Source of the DNA: Argentina anserina
Lineage: Eukaryota; Streptophyta; Magnoliopsida; Rosales; Rosaceae
Direction of reading: 5' to 3'
DNA length: 64,000 bases
Assembly (NCBI RefSeq): GCF_933775445.1
Contig: NC_065876.1
Location: forward strand, 24,056,001-24,120,000
In this document: positions 23,306 through 33,617 of the stretch, one piece after another
Layout of the letters: each line of letters begins with the position of its first letter
How positions within the stretch are numbered: position 1 is the first letter of the stretch
Notes under the pieces: model-generated
Seen by the model: only the letters and a program-made list of their open reading frames with translations
What the model was told of the DNA's origin: nothing
Databases searched by the model: none
Translations under genes and position numbers: made by a program

Positions 23306-26300
23306 ATGGATTTGTTTAACTCGATTCTGAATCTCGTGGTGCCACCGGCGAGTATGGTGTTGCTGGCTTTCTCTTGGCCTGCATTGTGTTTCATTAGTGC
23401 TTGCGAGTGGCTTTACAACCAGTTCAATGGTGAAAATATGGAGGACAAAGTTGTTATAATTACTGGAGCTTCTTCTGGCATAGGGGAGGTAACCATTTTC
23501 AAGATCATCCTGCATTTTGACATTATGTAAAGCTATGCCATCAATTAGATATTAAGTATAGATATGCGAAGACTTCTGCATCTTAATTGAAGAGCAAGAG
23601 CAGTCTATAAATAAGGCCCCCTAAACTCGAGAGTACATATTATAATTTTGATCGGTATATGCCCCCGCCCCCCAATAGAAATTTAGAGAAATTTAACTGA
23701 ATAACATGAGTTGACTAGAGAATCAAGAAGTAATTAGAGAAATTCGACTAGAAAACAATAATTGAGATTGGCCTAGAATCAATGATATTTTAAGCTGACT
23801 GCTGACCTATTCTTATACAAACCAGTTGATTCAAATTCTCTTGATCCCAATAGATCTTGGCTGGACCAGAGGGTTCAAGAAAAAAGTGGCATGATTAAGC
23901 ACACCGAATCTTGTATAATACCTTTGACTAATTTAGATAGGATAGACTTTATTATGTTTCTTAGAATTTTGGAGAGCGGAATCAATTTTGTGACCACTTC
24001 CAACAGAGGTCTTTGTCATGATAAGTTGAAATAATAGATATTACATTGCTAGCTGTCAACTCTTTGTACTCATAGATCATCACATTGCTAGGGGTAGTTT
24101 AATTGTAGTGTATGTAAATGATACGGTATAAGCTTGAGTTTCCAGCAAATTGCATATGAATATGCAAAGAGGAGGGCGCAGCTTGTATTAGTGGCAAGAA
24201 GAGACACCAGGCTGCGAGTGATTGCTGAGAATGCAAGGTTCTTGGGTGCCAGGCATGTTTTGATTATTGCTGCGGATGTTGTCAAGGAGGAGGACTGTAG
24301 GAGATTCATTAATGAAACCATAAACATTTACGGCCGAGGTATGTATCCTTCGAATTGTTCTTGTGGAGTCTTAGTTTAGCAAATTTTATTTATATGTCTT
24401 TAAAATAAGTTTACTATACCATGACAAGTGTCCTTGATAGAAACAATTTTATCATTCATGGTATGTCAATATATGATGATCAATTGAGTTCACAAATGTA
24501 TTATACATGACAACCAATTAAAATGTAACTCATCGATCTCTTCTTCAATCTCTAGTTTAGTTACTAGACTATATGCACGTCACTGTTTCACACACAGAAA
24601 AATGTATCGATGCCTTCACTGAGTACGTAATTAAGAATTTAAGATGGAATTTTTCAAAGGAAAAATCAGTTATTGGAGAGCCCTAAAATAGTGGATGTTC
24701 CCCACTTTTATCGTGTACTAGTACGTACTATAGTAGTATATAATTTGACTATTATCTTGAATAAATATGTATGTCCAAGCCGTCCAAGGACATAATTCTG
24801 ATTTTTAATGCTTTTGTGGATAGAATTAAGCTATATAAAGAGGTGGACACTTGGATAAAGAATTCCTAAAGCAGTACATGTTGCTACAACTGCAGCACCA
24901 GCACTGTCATAGCTAGTTTCAGCAGTACCATATGATATTGAGGCGGCTTAAATCAAGAATTTATTAGCTTGAGTATCTTATAACATAATTACGTTGGTTT
25001 TCTCATGTCTCTTCCTTTCAACTGTAAATAAAAGAAGTCCTACGTTAGAAAGGGTAGCAAGAAGTTTTATGTTTATATGTGATGATTTTGGACTCCACAT
25101 ACTATAATTATCATGATGCAATAGTTCGTCGATCAGTCTAATGACCTTTGTGTTCTTTTCTTTACTTTATTTTTGATTAGGTTGTTTCCATTAAGCTAAG
25201 CAAACAAAGGGACTCACCAAGCAAGCACATAGTTGTTTAGCTCATTGGCTAGGTTGATTCCTACATATACACTGTGCTAAAACAGAAAGTACTTTCGAGT
25301 ACCGCTTCTTCTAATCATTACGTTTCTTTAACAAACTGAAGTGTTAGATGGGTAACTGATGCTATGTTAATTAAAAGCACTAGTCCACCTTCATGAGATG
25401 CAGTTTGTGCTTTAGTCCTGTGTATGATGGCCTAAATGTTTGCTCAAATCGTCGATGTAGTCAACTAGTGTTAGTTCTCAAGTTATCACCATACTGGTTT
25501 TTCTCCCAATGAAAATCTCCCATTTTGCAGTGGATCATCTCGTGAACACAGTAAGCTTAGGACACACTTTCAGCTTTGAGGAAGTTGCAGACACCTCTGT
25601 GTTTCCCCAGCTGTTGGTAAGATTTGAAATTGCAGAGCTCCAGAATCGTGTTATATGACTTTAATACAATTTGAAACTCTCTTTACTCATTTTCTCTAGC
25701 AGTTAAATTCTATGGTTTTGAATATCTTTGTTCTCAGGACATAAATTTTTGGGGAAATGTTTATCCTACATATGTTGCTCTTCCTTATCTGCGTCAAACC
25801 CATGGAAAAGTCGTCGTGAATGCTTCAGTTGAGAGCTGGTTACCTTTGCCGCGAATGAGTTTATATGCTGTAAGTACGTATATGTTTTGAAGTACTTGCT
25901 GGAAATAGTTTGAATGTTACATTTTTATAAATGGATGCCAACATATTATATGTCTTAGTTATTGCATTTATTATCAAACTACAATTACAAAGAATACATG
26001 GGATGGTTACCACTCTTAACTATTAATCCTTTTATTGTACGTGTCAAATTTGAATTATCAATAGGCGGCAAGGGCAGCTCTAGTCAACTTTTATGAGACA
26101 CTGAGATTAGAAGTAAGAGACGAAGTGGGGATAACAATTGCAACTCATGGATGGATCGTTAGTGAAATGTCGAGGGGCAAGTTCATGGTAGATGAGGGTG
26201 CTGAAATGCAATGGAAGGAGGAAAGAGAGGTACCTTCCTGTTTGACTTATTTGATATCTTTGATCATTGTCTTGAACCTGCAATGCATACATGATTTCAT

Positions 26301-26798
26301 TGCTAACTGGACCAACTCTCACACTAGGTAAATGTGAGTGGTGGGCCGGTGGAGGATTTTGCAAGGTTAATTGTAGCAGGGGCTTGCCGAGGAGATGCAT
26401 ATGTGAAGTACCCAAGCTGGTATGACATATTCCTGCTTTACAGGGTGTTTGCACCAAATATACTGAATTCGACATTCCGCATGATTCTTCCTACTCATGG
26501 TACGAGGAGAACTTCACTTGTGGGCACGGGGAGACCTGTTTCATCTGATGGTAGTTATGGGAGACCTGTTTCATCTGATGGTAGTTATGGGAGACCTGTT
26601 TCATCTGATGGTAGTTATGGGAGACCTGTTTCATCTGATGGTAGTTATGGAAGACCTGTTTCATCTGATGGAAGTTATGGGAGGTCTATTGCAATCGAAG
26701 GTAGAAATGGAAGGCCATTGTTGGAAGGATCTTCACCAAGGAGACATCTTGCTAGTCCAACTTTCGGTTCACCCGGCCACCAGCACAAACTGGAATAA
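23306..26798 (+). CDS. 11-beta-hydroxysteroid dehydrogenase-like SDR (steroleosin family) with altered active site
   Basis: Six exons (23306-23488, 24146-24338, 25531-25616, 25738-25869, 26065-26229, 26328-26798) join in frame to 409 residues. The N-terminal hydrophobic segment with prolines (about 7-33) matches the membrane or oil-body anchor of steroleosins. The NADP-binding TGASSGIG is at 53-60 and the candidate catalytic Ser at 184 (VVVNASVESW). The catalytic YxxxK is Y197-A-A-A-R201, so the lysine is replaced by arginine (AGG). The usual NNAG after DHLV is NTVS (131-134). The C-terminal part keeps family segments such as KYPSWYDIFLLYRVFAPN. Residues 321-370 are five copies of GRPVSSDGSY. 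The family reduces or oxidises sterol-like substrates; activity of this copy is uncertain. The ATG is the first in frame after a stop. Confidence 0.92.
26529..26678 (+). repeat. Coding minisatellite, 5 x 30 bp, in the last exon of the dehydrogenase
   Basis: Five tandem 30-bp units encode GRPVSSDGSY. The first four are essentially identical and the fifth differs by one or two bases; diverged half-copies follow (GRSIAIEGRN, GRPLLEGSS). The unit is a multiple of three, so length changes stay in frame. Confidence 0.97.
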
Positions 26799-27168
26799 TA
26801 AATTGGATTAGCCTTTGGGGAAGTAGTAATGTTTGTAAGCACCAATCTCTCTGAGTACTCAGCTTTGTTATGTTGTGATGTATAGGTAGTGGCGTACAAT
26901 GCGCATTTTGATGAAGAGTTGAAAGAAGGAAGTAATTGGATTCTGTTTGTGTAATAAGATCTTAAGTTTCAGCTTTAATAATATTCGATGAGAATCTGAA
27001 AGCACATCTGATCTTAGGTCTCATCTGCTGCTAAATAACACTAGTCATGCTCCATAATCTGTTCTTCATGCAAAGGATTAGCTTTAGCTAGGTCTTCATT
27101 ACAAATACTTCTTTTTGTTCTTTGCTGGGATTTAGTGCATACAAAAAGCGCTGGCCGGCCGGTACCAA
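26799..27168. other. 3' flank of the dehydrogenase gene
   Basis: Likely 3' UTR and terminator region. AATAA-type signals occur near 26797-26803 and 26976-26980. Nothing else seen. Confidence 0.4.
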
Positions 27169-27192
27169 TCAAGCAAACACTTATATTCGAAT

Positions 27193-27713
27193 CTGGCGAT
27201 TTCTACACGCGCTGTGGCGGCGGTGAAGTCGGGTTGGGCTACATTGGCAGCACATTGTCTCCTTGTTTCTTCGGGTGACCTTGACTTGGGATTGGGCTCA
27301 TCTATTGGGCCAGATTTGGGTTAAAAAGTGGGCTATGTTTGTTCTATTGAGGCGGCAAGTTCCTTACTTTATCAAATGGTTGCAGCGTCCTAGTGGTAGG
27401 ATAAAATTAAGTGTCATTGGTTTTTTCCAATGACAACGTAGTAGGAAAGTTGATAGACATGATAATTTATGGTTTAGTCTTTCCGTTATGTCATTAAATT
27501 TGAAAAGCAAATGGTTGTGTTAATGGTGCACACCTTGCAAAAAGGCGTTTGTTATAATGTATAAGTTATGTAGTGATGTCTGATATTATTTTGGAATATT
27601 TTTATAGTATGGGGTTTAGGCTCAATGTCGCCTCCTTATATTCTGCGGTTTCATTAATGAATACGGCGAGAGGACAGACAATAGCCTATTTCCAAAAAAA
27701 AAAACTAAATCTC
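27193..27713 (+). mobile_element. Short retroposed (LINE-like, 5'-truncated) insertion with poly-A
   Basis: The 521-bp insert ends with a poly-A tract at 27693-27704. It is flanked by 24-bp direct repeats (27169-27192 and 27714-27737) that match at 22 of 24 positions and start TCAAGCA and end TATTCGAAT. A poly-A end plus long variable duplications is the mark of LINE-type target-primed insertion. The insert shows no reverse-transcriptase domain, which fits 5' truncation. Confidence 0.6.
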
Positions 27714-27737
27714 TCAAGCACACACTAATATTCGAAT

Positions 27738-28523
27738 AAACACATGATAGAAAAGAGAAAGGTAGAGTTTGGAGAAAACCTAATTCTCTATGGTCAGATG
27801 TTGTGTACGTCCATTTCATTTCAACTATCAAATAAAATACTGTCTCCGCCTACATATGATACAAGTCATACAACTTCACATATAGTCATATAGGTCATGA
27901 TTTTTTTTTCTTCATAATTGGAAATCTACATACATATGGATCATGACTAGTCAATCATTGTCTTCTTAGATAGGAACATTCGATAGAAACTGGTCAAAAC
28001 GTTTTATTGTTCAGGAAGATCCGAATTAAGATTAAACAGTAACGAAAACGTGGTCTTCAAATATACTCTTATAGTATCCGAGACTTGGAGAGCTATCCTC
28101 CGTTTCATGACTAATATTACATATCTCACGTGTGACGTACCCTAAGGATCGAGTTGAAAACTTGAAATAAACAACCAACAACTATAAGTGGTCATATATA
28201 GCTGACCTGATGGATCTAGGTTCTTAGCAAATCACAAGTTCGTTTTGCCTTCGGAAGTCAAAGCTCAACTTAAAATCAAAACAAGCTTTCTATTTCGAAT
28301 CGATCATTATCAGTTATGTTTCCATTTCTGGGGTACAGAACTCACCTACAGTTCGAGTGACCCCTACTTTACACATACACAACACGTAATGCTAAAATTG
28401 CTAATACATATGACGCAACCCCGGTCGTCATTTCCCACCGCCGGAAAAGACAGCCAGCGTTGACAGTCGTCGAAAGACCGTCAACCCGGAAAAAATAGTC
28501 CGACATTTTCAACTATCAGCTGG
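27738..28523. other. Intergenic region downstream of the ERF gene
   Basis: AT-rich DNA that would include the 3' UTR of the ERF gene on the minus strand. Open frames here have no recognisable domain. Nothing else seen. Confidence 0.4.
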
Positions 28524-29006
28524 CTAAAGATAGTCCTCAATGGAAATGCTCAGCTCCTCGCCACCGGTGGCGGCTGAACTCTCACCGCCATCCTCCCAAC
28601 GTGGCTCACTTCCGTTGGCCTGTCTCCAGTTCGAATTCTGCGGCAACGAGCGCTTACTGTGACTGTTAGCATTGATCAGCCGAGCATCGACGGCCATACC
28701 CGCATCCGAAGCCGCCTTCTGTACCGTCCTGGGCGACATGTCTGCCGCTTGGTTAACGGAACAGGGCAAGATTGTAGGAAAGTTGAGCCCCTCAAGAGTG
28801 GAAGGCTTACGTAAGTAATAATAAGCGACGTCGCGAGCCACCCCGGCCGCCTCGGCAGTGGAAAAAGAACCAAGCCAGAGACGATCCTGCGTGCCGGGGA
28901 CGCGAATCTCCGACACCCACTTGCCCCATTTTCTCTGACGCACTCCCTTCAACTTCCGGCCATTCGCGGCTGTCGGACTGCTGGTGTCTTCTGAACTGTA
29001 ACTCAT
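28524..29006 (-). CDS. AP2/ERF transcription factor, DREB subfamily (ERF020-like)
   Basis: Intronless gene of 160 residues. One AP2 domain spans about 19-77: [20 protein letters not shown], then [13 protein letters not shown], ending LNFP. These are the WVSEIR and WLG elements that contact GCC-box or DRE DNA. Val at the position typical of DREB members and the short length suit the group near ERF020; this sub-placement is from memory and tentative. The N terminus is Ser-rich and the C terminus acidic (LSISIEDYL), a plausible activation segment. The conserved LRG after the domain helix is LRK here. A TATA element lies 92 bases upstream. It would act in the nucleus, often in stress responses in this family. 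Confidence 0.93.
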   Translation of the reverse strand: MSYSSEDTSSPTAANGRKLKGVRQRKWGKWVSEIRVPGTQDRLWLGSFSTAEAAGVARDVAYYYLRKPSTLEGLNFPTILPCSVNQAADMSPRTVQKAASDAGMAVDARLINANSHSKRSLPQNSNWRQANGSEPRWEDGGESSAATGGEELSISIEDYL

Positions 29007-29097
29007 TTCTGTTAATTATTGCCTTCTTTGGACTTCAAACGGTAGATCGATGGTGTGGGTTTCGTTTTGGTGGAGAGAAAAGGAATAGAAGAAGAGG

Positions 29098-29106
29098 GTT
29101 ATATAG
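29098..29106 (-). promoter_or_regulatory. TATA box of the ERF gene
   Basis: CTATATAAC on the minus strand, about 92 bases upstream of the start codon, followed by a CT-rich leader, which is a normal plant core promoter arrangement. Confidence 0.65.
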
Positions 29107-29990
29107 GTTGAAGAAGAAGAAAGTCAGAGGAGTGGTGGAGTTGCAGGTGGAGATGGGGTCGTGCACAGTTGGGGGATAAGGTCAAAATTTTCAATGGTCA
29201 AAGTAAAATCAAATTGCACGGACGGTGTTTAGGGTAATTGAAAATCCGGTGGAAATTTTCTACAGAAAGAAACGTGGTGGTGAAAGTTGACTAAAGAAAG
29301 GCGCAAGTGAGAATTTTGGGGTGATTTTGAAATCCAACGTCTGGATTTGAGAGGTGAGGAGAATCCCACGTCGGATCAAGGTGGAGGGATTTGGATGGTG
29401 AGGCAGCGAATGAGGTCATGAGTCTTAAATTGTGACCCAGATAGCACGAAGTACATAACACGGAGGAATGAATGAGTCGTTAATTATTAATTTATTATAT
29501 TCTTTAGGGATCTAGTAGGGACGAGGAGACCACATTCTGGTATGTCAGGAAATATCAGATGTCACGATTCTAAATTATTATCTTATTTATTTATTTGAAG
29601 TCGGTGGTATATACGAGTTGCAGAATTTTGTTACTTGTGTACCGTGAGGATCTATACAGGGTGAACCCTTACATTAAGGGGGGTTAAAGTGAGTAGAATA
29701 TGGATACGTAAAATTAGTGTATCGAGATGGAGTTTTTAGTACCATATGTGCTATTAGATTTCAGATAATATTTGAGATGGATGAGACATCCTGATAGATA
29801 AATCTAGAACTCGCAGTGAAAATTCAATTCAGCTCTTTTCAAGTAGATCGAGATGGATCAAAAAGTCAAAATCTAACCATATATTAGAAATTTTCCAATA
29901 TTCAATAAGTTTTTTGTAGAACTATCGTAAAATAAAAGTATGAGAACCCCGTTCATGATTCGGTGCAATACTAACTCGGTGTTCGAACTA
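29107..29990. other. Upstream region of the ERF gene
   Basis: Probable promoter DNA for the ERF gene on the minus strand. ACGT-core motifs occur (for example near 29271 and 29336), which in plants can bind bZIP factors. No gene seen. Confidence 0.35.
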
Positions 29991-30175
29991 CAGTCTCGTT
30001 CACACGGTCAGTAGCTGACCGTAAGATTCATGTTCAACTACTATTAGATGTAAATCTAAGGGTTGAAAACAAAATAACTTAATTTTAAAAAAAAATCTCC
30101 TTATCTTTGGATTTACATCCAATAGTAGTTAAATATGAAATTCACGGTCAGCTACTGACCGTGTAAACAAGACTG
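29991..30175. mobile_element. 185-bp MITE with about 70-bp terminal inverted repeats
   Basis: Both ends carry CAGTCTYGTTYACACGGTCA followed by GTAGCTGACCGT in inverted orientation, and the inverted similarity continues for about 70 bp each. Direct repeats GTTCGAACTA (29981-29990) and GTTCAAACTA (30176-30185), 9 of 10 matching, flank it. The size fits a MULE- or hAT-type MITE. GGTCAGTAGCTGACC forms an inner palindrome of its own. Non-coding. Confidence 0.8.
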
Positions 30176-30185
30176 GTTCAAACTA

Positions 30186-32340
30186 TTCCCCCATAATATT
30201 TTAGGTTGACGTTAATATATATGGTGGGCAAATCCTCTGGTTGTCTTCATTCCTTAACTTTCGCACCAAATTCATATAGTTAGATACAGTGGGAATGGCA
30301 TTGAATATGAAACTTGTTGGAACGAGTCTCTTTGATCATCGCATTTTCAAAATGATCACATAGTTTGATAAGAATATTTATTGAATAGTCGACATGAATC
30401 AGGTCTAGAGAAAATGGAGCTCTTCTTGTCGAAAGGAAAATGAGAGCTTTGACTTAGAGCAAATAATAGAGTTCTTTGCGTTCGGGCATTTATAAGGCCA
30501 ATCACAACTACCTGTTTTGTGTTTCGGATGTACTTGTGAAACACAACGGTTCAAACTAACACACCGTTGTCCGATCCTTATCTTCTAGCCTTTTATTTTA
30601 GGTTAATTTTCTTTGTAATACAGGAACTAACAGTTCTACTTGCGCTCTAGCGCGTGTTTATTTATTTCTCGAAATACATGTTGAACATATAAAAAAATAA
30701 AAGAGTTTTGAACAGAGATTGTGGCAATTATTTATTTTTCAGAAAATATAACATATAAAAAAATTGAGAAGTTATGATTAGAGATAGTGGACAAAAATTA
30801 CACATCGAAGAGTTGTGATTAGTGGTACGGTACATCCAATTTTTTTATTTACTATTCTAATCATTGTCTAATATATTTTATAATTTTAGAGTTTTAATTT
30901 TAATAAAGAGTAATTTTGATATCTTTTTATTAGGCAGTTCCATATGGGGAATTGATTTAATTAATAAAGATGTTAGCATCTAGGCGTTGTGCCTATATTA
31001 TAAAATTCATCATTGAAGTTTGGTCGTGTCATGGGATATATATGTCACGGTTCAAGTGTCGCTTCTAAGAATTATCTTAATTTCGGTTAATTCGTAGTTT
31101 CAATGTGATGAGAGATGAACCTACATCTACCTATTGGGGGTTCGGACCCCTGCCAGCTTTTCAAACTCTATATGCATTCAACAATTATGATCATGTGTAA
31201 TCATGTTTTTAAGCTATGAAAGAAACTTATGCAATATTAATTAAGTGAAAAAAACTTTCCCTAATTACAATTACTTATGATTTTCTTTTTTTCAAATTTT
31301 GTTTTATGTTGTTGAGATTATATTTCCTTATTAATGTTGTTATTTACCGATTGTATTCTGAACCCCCTAACGTCAAATCCTAGTTCCCCACCTAGATGGT
31401 TGTCTCTGCATGTATACATGCTGGTGGTTTTGGTATATAGTGATTGATGAATCGATTTTCTTCTTTAGATTGATGTGAGGAAGTATTGAGTGCTTATGGA
31501 AAAGATTAGGTTACCATTGAATCCTCTAAGTTCTTGTCCATTGTAATTGTTGGCTTTTAGGTAGGATATGTCAGGATTTTATCTCTACTACTGATCTTAC
31601 TTGGTTTGTAATCTTGGATGGTAAAAAATTTTACCGTTTGAAAAAGGACTTCATATAAAAAGTCATATTTGATACATGTATTTATAAAAATTTAAGTAAG
31701 TTTTGAAAATTATATAAAAAAATTAGTTTCCTAAATCTCTTAAATCGTTGACCCCACATTCCGCAAAATTTACACGATGCCATTGTGGGAAAATATGATT
31801 GGTCGTCTGAAAGTATGATACTTGAGAAATTGAATTTCGAGAAACGAAGCTATGACAGAGAAACTTCTCGATCTCAAAACCTCACGTACTTCATCGAATG
31901 GGTACTTTAGATCCAGATTTGATCTCGAATTGGGTTTTGATGACATTGTGGTGGGTGTGAGTGGCTCTGCACTTCCGTTCTGGTATAGTCTCTGATATGG
32001 CATGCTAGTGGCACATCTCCGATGAGTTCATCTATGACTAATCCTCCTCTAACTTCCTCACCAATATATGTTCTCCCATTTCTGGTCTGATTTCAAAATA
32101 GTAGTTTTGTGATGTAGTTGTATTTGGCTTGGTTTTTTTATGTGTACTGGGTTTCGAATGTTGACCTTTTCACTTCAGCAATGGCGACGAGTAGTTTTGT
32201 GATGTAGTTGTTGTTTTCTGATAAAAATTTTGACGATTTCATATTTGTATCTGCTTCGTCATGTTGGAAACTGAGATCATGTGGTGGTGATCTAGGAAGG
32301 GAACAAGAATATGTGGATCAAATATATACATAAAACTAAT
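30186..32340. other. Intergenic sequence without a recognised gene
   Basis: AT-rich DNA. A 21-bp direct repeat (AGTAGTTTTGTGATGTAGTT) occurs near 32099 and 32190. A 77-codon minus-strand frame at 31770-32003 has no domain I recognise. No transposon ends identified. Confidence 0.4.
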
Positions 32341-32990
32341 TACAAGTGCAGCTACAAGTGTAATTAACATGTCACACTACTCGTCACACTACTAGCCACA
32401 CTACCAGTCACACTAACTTGTTGTTGTGACATGTAGTGTGATATACAATGTGATTGGTAGTCTGATAGACAATATGACAGATAGTGTGATAGTTAGTGTG
32501 ACAAACATATAACTAGTGTGATAGATAGTGTGATAGGCAGACATGTAGTGTGATTGGTGGTGTTCTGTACGACAACTTGAGTGTTTAGATCATATTTGTT
32601 GATTTGAGAAGTTTAAGATCACATAACAATAAACAAATGTTAGTTGGTTAGTTATTTCTAGTCATTCTCATCTTCTTATTCTTATTCTTATTATCACAAC
32701 ATAGTCACATAAAACAGTATGAAAATGAGTGTGACAGTTAATATGATAGGTAGTGTGACATGAGGTGTGACAGCGGGTGTGACATGTCGAGAGAAAATGT
32801 ATAAATATACAAAATGATGTTAACATTCAAAATAAATAGTGTGATAGGTAGTCTGACAGGGGTTGTGACATATAATGTGACAACGAGTGTGATAAGTAGT
32901 GTGACAGAAATTGTGACATCGGGTGTAAAAAGTAGTGTGACATGAGATGTGACATGTAGTGTGACATTTGGTATGGCAGCGGGTGTGACA
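32341..32990. repeat. Degenerate array of TAGTGTGACA decamers with a strand switch
   Basis: Variants of (G)TAGTGTGA(C/T)A recur dozens of times. Up to about 32412 they read as TCACACTAC on the plus strand; beyond that they read as GTAGTGTGA, so the array contains an inversion point. Unrelated AT-rich segments interrupt it (about 32560-32700 and 32790-32840). Function unknown. Confidence 0.8.
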
Positions 32991-33009
32991 TGTTGAGAGA
33001 AATGTCTAA

Positions 33010-33617
33010 ATATGTGAAGTGATGTTAAAATTCGAAAGAGATTGGTATGAGTATGCTCAAAATGAAGAAAATGACTAGAATTAGGAAGCGTTGAGTTCCG
33101 ATTTCGCCGGAATAACTTGGAGCACCACTATGGAAGGCGACAACCCCTTGCGGGGGTTTCTGTGCCTTGTATGGTAGTCAGTTTCAGAGTGGTTATGGTA
33201 TCACATGAAAGAGAGGAGACAGATCTTTCTAACGGTACCAACCACGCTCAAATCTATAATCGAACGGTAAAGTTATAGCTGAAATTAGACTAAGAAAGAA
33301 AATGAAGATAATAAATAAGAAATGGTAAAATAGTCTGAAAAATTAATTTTATTGTAAGTTTGGTAGCTATTTTCTAATTTCTATTTAATTAAAATATTTT
33401 TTTATAATTGAAAAATAAGTAGTAATTTTTTTTATAACTTATGAAAGAAAATTATAAAATTTTATAATTTGATCTTAAAAAATAAAAAAAGCAATTAACC
33501 TGGGTGTGAGAGCGTGTTACGAGGCTATTCCGGAAAATTTTAAAGTGAATTTTGAAGCACGAAATACTATATTTTGGTAGAGTCTCGGCTCTGAGCGAAC
33601 TAGACTGTCTCAAATTC
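33010..33617 (+). promoter_or_regulatory. Upstream region of the PPR gene
   Basis: About 600 bp, very AT-rich from 33300 to 33480. The leader must lie here, but no clear TATA element or transcription start can be fixed. An in-frame ATG at 33552 would add 22 residues; I prefer 33618. Confidence 0.4.

Noticed and set aside
22860..23319. Overlapping frames of 92-114 codons upstream of the dehydrogenase
   Set aside because: No recognised motif; the region is better explained as leader or promoter.
24088..24327. 79-codon minus-strand frame
   Set aside because: Antisense of dehydrogenase exon 2.
26107..26475. 122-codon minus-strand frame
   Set aside because: Antisense of dehydrogenase exons 5 and 6 and spans a well-supported intron.
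32341..32990. Telomeric or centromeric satellite
   Set aside because: The TAGTGTGACA units do not match the plant telomere repeat and are too few and degenerate for a centromeric array.
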